The notes below the pieces were generated by a model. The model was not told the DNA's origin. It searched no databases and saw nothing but the letters and a program-made list of their open reading frames with translations. Positions 55,901 through 64,000 of a stretch of DNA of 64,000 nt are shown here, in pieces; the stretch's first letter is position 1, and the number at the start of each line of letters is the position of its first letter. Made by a program: the position numbers and the translations under genes. This DNA is from Isoetes taiwanensis. Lineage: Eukaryota; Streptophyta; Lycopodiopsida; Isoetales; Isoetaceae. The DNA lies in assembly GCA_021234155.1 (NCBI GenBank), contig JAJEKV010000071.1, positions 2,974,483 through 3,038,482 of the forward strand, read 5' to 3'.

Positions 55901-56513
55901 ATCAAAATTGAGATTGTGCATTGTGAACGCACATATTCAAATAAACATGTGGCTGCAGTAATATATTGCTTAAAAACCTAAAGAGACAAAACACAAAGAC
56001 TTGTGAATGTCAAGAAACAACATATAGATATTTGCAATCTTTAGCCTAGATATTTGGAATGACAAGGACTTTAGCATTATTTTATGACCCTACAAACAAA
56101 GCACAACTGTAGAGAAGAAACAAAGCACATTGTACAGAAAAAACTTACCTTGTTGTAAATAGTTTCATAAAGAATGCATTTCAAAGCCACCAAATAAATA
56201 GAAAAAAACTTCATAGCAAAGATGAGGGCGTATTGCTTGCAGATGACCAAGCATATTTCATAAGCATATTTCATCTGCATGTTGCGTAGAACAAAAAGCA
56301 AAGAAAAATGTAATGAACGATCCACGACCTTTATTATTAAGGCTATATCCTTTTTTTTACTTTCTCCTTAGTGAAATATACCCCTATGGAGCTACAACTA
56401 TAAGAACCCTTTCTCCATTGCTACCAAGAATCTGCCAAAGAATCTTTCTCCTTTCTTTCATTCCCTTGGAGTTGAAAGAACGTTCGTTGGGAAGTGAAAA
56501 ATATGGGATAATT
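52971..56513. repeat. 3' flank of LOX-C, segmental duplication unit (copy C)
   Basis: Collinear with the flanks of LOX-A and LOX-B, without the two LINE insertions found there. It lacks about 120 bp around 55050 relative to B (a stretch around GGGCATTC...GTGCAGC). It ends at 56513, where it joins the tandem array. No gene recognised. Confidence 0.85.
53865..53893 (-). mobile_element. Helitron 3' terminus (reverse), copy C
   Basis: Same end as at 27685 and 42676, with one stem base changed (GCCCGGC-GAT-GCAGGGC on the plus strand). Confidence 0.6.
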
Positions 56514-58640
56514 GAGTTATTTTGGTAGAGGTTCGATTAGAACATTGAGTTATTTTGGTAGAGGCTCGAGCCCCCGTATTTCATATTCTAAAATCTTAGG
56601 CAAAGACGTATAGAGGTTCGATATTGCCTCAAAACCTTAGGCAAACTCGTATTTCATATTTCAGAAGCATAGGCGCCTCCAATCATAAATGACTATAAGC
56701 GAAACGAGAGGTAACCAGAGCTCCAACATACGATCTGGGTCGTAGGATCAACGAATTCGACGACTGTGGTAGTCCATGGTGCACCTCGTTTAGAATATGT
56801 AGCACAATAACATGGGGTTCAGGGGGATTTAATAACAATTCTTGAAACCATAGACCATATATCCCTAAAACAATTGAATGGTTTGTTATAAGAAGAAATG
56901 TAGATTCAAGATAAAAAATAATCACATTAGCTCAATGGATATATTGGTTAAAGTAGTCTTGCTAGAATATTGAGTTATTTTAGTAGAGGTTCGAGCCCCC
57001 GTATTTTATATTCTAAAATCTTAGGCAAGGACGTATAGAGGTTCGATATTTCCTCAAAACCTTAGGCGAACTCGTATTTCATATTTCAAAAGCATAGGCG
57101 CCTCCAATCATAAATGACTATAAGTGAAACGAGAGGTGCCCAGAGCTTCAACATACAATCTGAGTCGGAGGATCGACGAATCCAACGACTGTGGTAGTCC
57201 AGGGTGCACCTCCATTAGAATATGTAGCACAACAATAACAGGGGGTTCCAGGGGGATTTAATAACAATTTCTGAAACCATAGGCCATATATCCCTAAAAT
57301 AATTAAATGGGTTGTTATAAAAAAAATATAGATTCAAGATAAGTAATAATCACATTAGCTCACTGGGTATATTTATTAAAGTAGTCTTATTAAAATATTG
57401 AGTTATTTTGGTAGAGGTTCGAGCCCTCGTATTCCATATTCTAAAATCTTAGGCAAAGACGTGTAGAGATTCGATATTCCCTCAAAACCTTAGGCTAACT
57501 CGTATTTCATATTTCAAAAGCATAGGCGCCTCCAATCATAAATGACTATAAGCAAAACGAGAGGTGCCCGGAGCTCCAACATACAATCTGGGTCGTAGGA
57601 TCGACAAATCCGACGATTGTGATAGTCCAGGGTGCACCTCGTTTAGAATATGTAGCACAATAATAGGGGGTTTCAAGGGAACAATTCCTGAAATCATAGA
57701 TTTTATATTCCTATAACAATTGAATGGGTTGTTGTAAAAAAAAAAAACATAGATTCAAGATAAAAAATAATCATATTAGCTCACTAGATATATTGGCTAA
57801 AGTAATATTATTAGTACATTGAGTTATTTGGTAGAGGTTCGATTAGAATATTGAGTTATTTTGGTAGAGGTCCGAGCCCCCGTATTTCATATTTTAAAAT
57901 CTTAGGCAAAGACGTATAGAGGTTCGATATTCCCTCAAAACCTTAGGCGAACTCATATTTCATATTTCAAAAGCATAGGCGCCTCCAATCATAAATGACT
58001 ATAAGCGAAACGAGAGGTAACCAGAGCTCCAACATACGATCTGGGTCGTAGGATCAACGAATTCGACAACTGTGGTAGTCCAGGGGCACCTCGTTTAGAA
58101 TATGTAGCACAATAACAGGGGGTTCCAGGGGGATTTAATAACAATTCCTGAAATTATAGACCATATGCCCCTAAAACAATTGAATGGGTTGTTATAAAAA
58201 AAAAATACAGATTCAAGATAAAAAATAATCATATTAGCTCATTAGGTATATTGGTTAAAGTAGTCTTATTAGGACATTGAGTTATTTTGGTAGAGGTTCG
58301 AGCCCCTGTATTTCATATTCTAAAACTTTATAGAAAGCCGTATAGAAGCTCGATATTCCATCAAAATCTTTCAAAATCATGGGTGCCCCAATCATAAATG
58401 ACTATAAGTGAGGTGCACCTTGGACTACCACAGTCATCGAAGATCATATGTTGGGGCCTTTAGGCACCTCTGTTTCGCTTATAACTCGTATTTCATACTT
58501 CAAAATCATAGGCGGCCCCAATCATAAATGACTATAAGCGAAACGAGAGGTGCCCAGAGTCCCCAACATACGATCTCTGTCGTAGGATCGGCGAATCCGA
58601 CGACTGTGGTAGTTCAAGGTGCACCTTGCTTATAGTCATT
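56514..58640. repeat. Tandem array, five ~428-bp units with tRNA-like A and B boxes
   Basis: Units begin GAGTTATTTTGGTAGAGG at about 56547, 56972, 57400, 57853 and 58279, i.e. 425, 428, 453 and 426 bp apart; the last is truncated. Each unit junction carries TTAGCTCA.TGG.TATATTGG (A-box-like, e.g. 56927) and about 60 nt later GGTTCGAGCCCC (B-box-like, e.g. 56988), as in tRNA-derived SINEs. A second part of each unit (CATAAATGACTATAAGCGAA ... GTGCACCTCGTTTAGAAT) is homologous, in inverse orientation, to the sequence just left of the Helitron end in the LOX flanks (about 27575-27680). Two units begin with an extra 33-bp partial repeat (56514, 57821). No protein coding. Confidence 0.85.
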
Positions 58641-58650
58641 TATGATTGCT
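58391..58650. repeat. Inverted repeat closing the tandem array, ~110-bp arms
   Basis: The left arm starts AATCATAAATGACTATAAGT and contains GAGGTGCACCTTGGACTACC; the right arm ends TTGCTTATAGTCATTTATGA. The two arms are reverse complements with scattered differences around a central CTCGTATTTCATACTTC. The array part GTGCACC...CGTTT therefore exists in both orientations here and could form a long hairpin. Confidence 0.75.
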
Positions 58651-58925
58651 TGTTTAACGCAAATGTGAAAAGATAACAAAATATACAACATACACTACAG
58701 TCTTTTAAATGCAAAAAATGGAATTAAAAACCCTAAATGCACTAAAAATAATGCTTATGTGGTGCAATTTTGGAATATACATAATCCTAAAATAAACGAA
58801 TGATGGTTACTACTAGAGCAATAATTTTGATTATCTACTTTAGGTGTTTCTTAACACCACCTTCTTGTAGATCTCTTGTGAATTCTGAATTTTGAATGTG
58901 GGATCATGATGTTGAATTAGTCAAC

Positions 58926-59168
58926 GGCCACAGATTATTGTTTCTCAATTTTGGCGAAACCCCCAAAAAGCATTCTCTCATAAACAACTATAAAAGAACA
59001 CAAACATAGACATAAAAGTCCATATGTGATGGGGTCTACATACCAATTACATAATTTACAATTTCTTCAAGGATTCTATTAATTGAAGATGTTGTAGGTC
59101 TAAAGTAGGAGTGCCCACATAAGCCATAAAAAATTAAGTGCAAATTAAAATCCATATCCAAGTAATCT
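58926..59168. repeat. Segment duplicated at 51033-51250
   Basis: Partner of the B-side segment, with short insertions (ATAGACATAAAAGT and GGAGTGCCCACAT). It marks the continuation of the C duplication unit past the tandem array. Confidence 0.85.
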
Positions 59169-60029
59169 ATTTCTCTATCTGCCCCCAAGCATATGCACTT
59201 ATGGTTATACGACAAAATAGCCAGAGTATTCACTACGTTTGGTCTCTGACTCTACCAGTCCCTACACAAAGGGCATCATTTATTTAGCACATTTGCAATG
59301 CACAACTTACTAACATAGGGTCACAAGTAGGTTAGTTCTAGACATAAATATGCAATGGCAATGTTGTTGTGTATGAAAGCATTAGCATAACCTAAATACA
59401 CTAATATACAATACCCTTGGCTTTTATGGTTTGTCTTATTGATATACACAATCTATTTTTGGTGTTTCTCAAAGCAAATGTCTGGATAATACTATGATTG
59501 CCAATTGGTTTAAGGTAATATTATCATAATTTCATGTCACCGAATGCATATAAGAAAGGAACTAACCTTGGGCTAGAAGATTATAAGACAAGTATGACAC
59601 TGCCATTAATGGATGTGGGTGGGTTTAGTATGATGCTCATTATGGTGGAGATGCAAAAATTGCGCCCTCATCAACAATGTACCAAGAAACCTTGTTTCAT
59701 GATGAAGATGGGTGAGTGGAGAACGGATGTACCTAGAAACCTTGTTTCATATTGGAGGTGGGTAAGTGGAGAATAAAAAATTGCAAATTCTTATCATCAA
59801 TTTAATAGAAAATGGTTTTATTTCATACCCAAAAGCATCAAATGATGCCAATCCTATTCACAATTTGTTAGGCATTTTATATTAATTTGTGAACCTATGC
59901 TTAAGGGTTCAAGCATAGTAAACTGATCTGGAATAATAAAAGAAGCACTCTATGTGTCTACTTTAAAATTACCTTAAAAAAAACAAAAAGATCACCTAAA
60001 TTAAAGCTTATCCAGGTTTGTATAAAAAT
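59169..60029. other. No gene; 50-bp tandem duplication
   Basis: AT-rich. Units 59678-59727 and 59728-59776 (TGTACC.AGAAACCTTGTTTC...) give an 80-codon plus-strand frame with an internal repeat, which is not a credible gene. Confidence 0.5.
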
Positions 60030-60977
60030 GGGACTCTTTGTATAATTTTGATTTTTTTAGTTTGCATAAACGTGTATGGATGAGTCTCACACACGGATAA
60101 GTCTTACACAATGTTATGCATTTAAAATATTATTCTTTGTAAATGATGTGACCTTTAGTATGTATAAGTCTTACACAATGTATGCATTTAAGAAATTATG
60201 CTTTTGTAAATTAGTGATGTGATGAGCAATGCCATGTGCAAGGTAAATAAATTCATGAAATGATGCACTGTAGTTGATTTTGGTGAAGTATAGAAAATCC
60301 TAAGTAGGATTACATATGAAGAAAACAACAACCTTGAACCTAAAAGGCATCTTAGGTTGTCTATTAGGTGAGTTCATTGTTGATATCAAACATCATAGAT
60401 CACTACTTTTGAGTTTATAAATCTTTGACCTTAACCTTGGGAGTCTTATGGGGCATGAATCATGAATCAATATAATATTATATTATCATATTATATTATA
60501 TTATTAATTATTGGGACATCATTAACAATGATTTTTGGGAGATACCAAATCTTTTTGCAGAAAATATATCCACGTGCCTACACACAAGCATGAGGACTAT
60601 GATTGACATGGCCTTACCAACTAATGTAAATGATAGAGCATGCAATTGCTTGACTTGATGGATTGAACAAACAAGTAATATATTATCTAATTTGTTTAAG
60701 AGGTTCACATGGGCACATTGATGTATGAGCTAGATATAAAAGCAGTGACAACATATAAATGTAAAATAGTGCCCACCATCTAAAGTTACGGTGTAGACAC
60801 AATTAGCCCTTGTGCATATAAGGGATAAAAAAAGCAGTGCAAATCATAAATTAGTCATGGCAATGTAATCTTCTTATCTAGGCACCTAGTTGCATCTGCC
60901 TTCAAAAGCCAAGCTCCAGCTATTGCAAAACAGAATGCCCAAGGCCTCTCACTCTCTTCTCCAAGATTTGGCCTACA
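60030..60977 (+). pseudogene. LOX: Lipoxygenase LOX-D, upstream region and broken exon 1
   Basis: Collinear with the LOX-A upstream region (for example GTGATGTGATGAGCAAT at 60207 and 22287; CTTGTGCATATAAGG at 60812 and 22848) and with the start of exon 1. The start ATG is at 60857 but the fourth codon is TAA (60866-60868) in place of LOX-A's CAA. Further on, CCAAGGCCTCTCACTCTCTT and CTCCAAG.TTTGGCCTAC still match LOX-A, after which homology stops at about 60977. No other LOX exons follow in the window. It lacks the 1.2-kb poly(A)-ending insertion seen upstream of LOX-A, so it preserves the older promoter arrangement. Confidence 0.85.
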
Positions 60978-62638
60978 TACATGGAATAATTTAAGGGCTA
61001 AACTTAGCTATTTGGCGGCCTTTTAGCACATTTTCAAAAAATGTTGGCCAAAATAAATGGAAAAAGTTGAGAAAAAAAGTAATAATTTCAGCTTAACGTT
61101 TTTTGCACATGCACCAACCTTCGATCTCTTTAGCTAAATACTAAAAAGTAAGAGAATGAAATTTTGTATTGTTTCGCTAAACCAGAGAAACTTTTGGAAT
61201 GAAGTTTGGGCTAGTTTAGCTAACATCATTCTAGTTTAAAATAAATATATGTTAGTAATTTTTTTTCTAGCATCGATGGAATAATTGGAGGCCTGAATTT
61301 TGGTAGCTAGCATTGTCTTAGAAAGACCTGCGAATAAATAACCAAATTGTTTGTAATATGTCTGTCTCATCCTTCATAGTAGATTAGCCTACCAGATCAA
61401 ACAAAACTAATACTTTCCTTGAAGCTTCTGTGTATTAGGCTAAACAAAACGAAATAGGCCTACCAATATTTACAAAAAAATTTGTTAAATCTCTCTCAGT
61501 CCTTCACAGTAAATTAGCCTGCTAGATTAAATAAAACTTACATCTTATGTGGAATCTTCTCTATATTAGGTCAAACGAGACTAAATGGCTGCATTTTTTC
61601 CCTTCTTTGTAGACGATAGATAATGTCAATGATCTGATCCACCTTATTTTTGATATGTTTGTACCATTTTCAACGCTATAGTATACCTATACCTATTTAC
61701 AATTCATAGTTTAAGTTAACCTATAGGTAAGTTGGCTTTTGCTTCCACATATTTTTATAGATCCTGGAAACTTCATGCACCATCCTACCATGGAAAAGAG
61801 AATATGTGAGTGTACATGCTTTGATGACAGCAATATAAACATATTTATCCCTTTTCGCACCTGATAGTTGCATTTATCTATACATTTCAAGACCAGTCTT
61901 GGGTTGGCGAAGATTTGCGTAAGCTGCAAAAATTGCACTCCAGGAATACACACTGGGATCTAAAATTCTAATAAACGCTTGGCTTGCTTGGACATTGTGT
62001 TCCAGACTGATCTATCCAGGCATATGGTAAAGTGTATCCAACTACAGATAAATAACTGAAATAATGAAAACCAGTAGATGTGCAGTGACTGTTTTGTATC
62101 TTTGAAATAAGAAGTTACATTAATTACAGCTGAGCAAATGCATGGAGCTGATGTAAACCTTATATCCAGATATAATTATAAGGTCAGAATAATCTACCAG
62201 TTTAAGTCATATATCTAAAGACCTGCAGAATTGTAAAAGCTTAAGCAAGCCGAGCTTGAAAATGTTGGAAGCGATAGATTGAAACCGTTGAGTTTTGACT
62301 AATTATAGCTAGAAAACCTACCAGTTTAAGTCCTGAGAAACTGAACATTTGTGTCTACTGAGTTTGAGTTTGCTCACCTTCCTAGAAGGGGTGCGCCGCC
62401 GCACTAGGTCTGCAGACTGTTGCCCGGCCTTAAGCAAGCAAGTAGAACTGTAAAATGTTGAAGTCCATAATGAAGGTGTAATATCTGGGAAATCTACCAG
62501 TTTAAGTCCTAAGAAACTAATTATATAAGCCACGAAAAATAGATGTTCTCTGATGTATGGATTTTGAATTAGCAAAAGTTTGATCTAGTATTTGATGTAG
62601 AACAAAGAAAAGGCAACAATACTGCCCATATGCCTATA
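60978..62638. other. No gene recognised; short repeated word
   Basis: AT-rich DNA. The word TACCAGTTTAAGTC recurs at about 62196, 62319 and 62495, within longer similar stretches (AAGTCCTGAGAAACT and AAGTCCTAAGAAACT), a diverged tandem repeat of about 175 bp. No domain-bearing frame was found on either strand. Confidence 0.45.
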
Positions 62639-64000
62639 CTAGTAATTGTGCCCAGTGTTGCTGGGCATAAGTTGGGAATCTATGTGGACGGAAACCTATT
62701 CAAGCCAGTCTTCTTTTCATAAATCAATATAATAGAAACCAAGACCAGTGCTGCTGAGCTGTAAAAGGTTTTTGTGCATTTAATACTCTTCTTTTGCTTT
62801 TTGCTCTATTCTATGTTTTCCCTTTTCCTCATTATCCTACACATTTTCCTTTTTCCTTTTCCCTTTGTTCTTTTTTTTCCTGCACGTTATCTTTTTTCCT
62901 TCCTCTCCCCCCCTCCCCTTTTTTTAAGCCCCCTTCACCATCCCCTCCCCTTCCCCTTTTTCCCTTTCCCTTTCTCTTTCTCTGATAGACTTTTTCTCTT
63001 CCCTCTTCATCATTTTCCCGCCCTTTCCATTTTTCCCTTTTCTTTTCCCCTTTCTTTTCCTTTCCATTTCCCATGCCGTTTTTTCTTCTTTTTTTTCCAC
63101 CTTTTCATGTGGCCCTCTTCTTCCTTTCCCACCCTCTTCTTTTATCCTGTGCTCTTTTTCCCTTCTCTTTTCCCCTTTCCCTCTCCTCTTTTCCTAGTGC
63201 CTTTTTTCCCCCTTTTGTGCTTCCCTTTTCTTTTTTCCTTTCCCTTCCCTTTCCCACCCTTTCGCTTTTCTCCGTGCCCTTTTTCCCTTTTCTTTTCTTC
63301 TTTTCTTTTCATTTTCACTTTACCTTTCCCTTTTCTTATGCCTTTTTCCATTCGCATTTCTCCACCACCTTTTTTAAGTGCCCCTTTTCCTTTTTTCCCC
63401 ATCCCTCCTCCGCCTTTTTCCTCTTTCTCTTTCCCCTTTTCTCCCTTTTTTTCCTTTCCCATGCTCTTTTTCCCTTCATTTTTTTCCTTCCTCATCCTTT
63501 ATTCTTCCCTTTTTCTCGTCTTCCTCTCTTCCTCTTTTTCCTTTCCTTGCTTTCCACCCTTTTTCCCCTCCCTTTTCCTCCTTTTCCCACCCTTTCCCTC
63601 TTTCCTTTTTCTCGGTGCCTTTTATATTCCTTTTCCCCTCCCTTTTTCTTTTTCCCTTTCCCTGTCCCTTTTTCTATGTTATTTTCTCCTTTCCTTCTCC
63701 TCTTTCCTCACCTTTTCTCTCTAACCTTTTCCCTTTCTTTTTTCGATGCCCTATTTTGCTTCCCTTTTTCTCTTTCTTCACCCTTTCCTTTTTTTTTTAA
63801 TGCCCTTTCTGCCTTTCCTTTTGCCCTTTTTCTCGTGCCCTTTTTCTAGGTTCCCATTTTTCCTTTCCATCTCCCTTTTTCTTTTTTCCTTTCCCTTTTC
63901 GTTTTTCCATGCACTTTGTTCGTCCCCTTCTTCCACTGTTTTCCTGTTCAGCTTTTTCCCCACCCATTTCCCACCCTTTCCCTATTTCCCTTTTCTTGAT
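62639..64000 (-). mobile_element. Helitron 3' terminus (reverse) followed by pyrimidine tract, partial
   Basis: Minus strand: hairpin GCCCAGC-AAC-ACTGGGC (62666-62650), then ACAATTACTAG ending at 62639 beside host A at 62638. The element body continues to the right into the tract at 62818-64000, so, read on the element strand, a purine tract precedes the 3' end. The 5' end lies beyond the window. Confidence 0.6.
62818..64000. repeat. Long polypyrimidine tract (over 1.1 kb)
   Basis: C/T-rich on the plus strand with recurring CATGCCCTTTTTCCC- and GTGCCCTTTTT-like motifs at irregular 30-60 bp spacing. It is open for up to 316 codons in one frame and in others at once, which is a composition effect. 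Same class as the tracts at 10-447, 19047-19316 and (complement) 51820-52440. Confidence 0.9.

Noticed and set aside
56927-57000. tRNA gene
   Set aside because: A- and B-box-like words are present but no complete cloverleaf or acceptor stem could be drawn, and the segment repeats as part of a 428-bp tandem unit.
62774-63849. Open frames up to 316 codons, F/S/L/P-rich
   Set aside because: Polypyrimidine DNA contains almost no stop codons in any frame; overlapping frames are open at once and no domain or start context is present. The same applies to 14-495, 18941-19351 and the frames over 51721-52398.

Overview
The window looks like a repeat-rich nuclear segment of a land plant. The evidence is a complete nine-exon lipoxygenase gene with a plant-type plastid N-terminus, GT-AG introns, fragments of a laccase and of a temperature-induced-lipocalin-like gene, and many plant-type transposons (hAT, Helitron, LINE). 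Tyrosine-recombinase remnants, which are rare in flowering plants, and the low gene density make a fern or other non-seed plant my best guess; that is inference. All exon structures were read by eye from splice sites and reading frame.

Layout. 1-587: reverse-oriented Helitron-type 5' end with a pyrimidine tract. 625-1476: short hAT-like element with an 8-bp target duplication. 1.5-8.7 kb: decayed tyrosine-recombinase element and a LINE 3' remnant, bracketed by direct repeats. 9.5-15.2 kb, minus strand: multi-exon gene of unknown role ending in a tyrosine-recombinase-like segment; its last intron holds a 2.9-kb Helitron (9770-12689) carrying a laccase fragment. 16.2-20.5 kb: Helitron end, a degenerate TTCTAGAA-rich repeat field, a pyrimidine tract and small duplications. 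21.0-22.25 kb: unidentified poly(A)-ending insertion.

22.9-61.0 kb: lipoxygenase cluster. LOX-A (22895-26761) is complete, 927 codons, with all iron ligands. LOX-B keeps exons 5-9 but is split by a 10,388-bp hAT element (30220-40607) that landed four bases into intron 7. LOX-C is a frameshifted exon 9 fused to a purine tract. LOX-D is a promoter plus broken exon 1. A, B and C share a long 3' flank, so they descend from segmental duplication; the A/B junction shows 9 bp of microhomology.

The hAT element carries a decayed BED-DUF659-hATC transposase on the minus strand, kinase-like and coiled-coil/RING-H2-like remnants on the plus strand, and an array of long hairpins between them. A second 2.9-kb Helitron (46981-49897) carries a lipocalin pseudogene. 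A five-copy tandem array of about 428 bp (56.5-58.6 kb) contains tRNA-like A and B boxes. The window ends in another reverse Helitron 3' end and a 1.2-kb pyrimidine tract.

Only LOX-A, and possibly the 9.5-15.2 kb gene, look like working protein-coding genes; the rest is a record of insertions and duplications.
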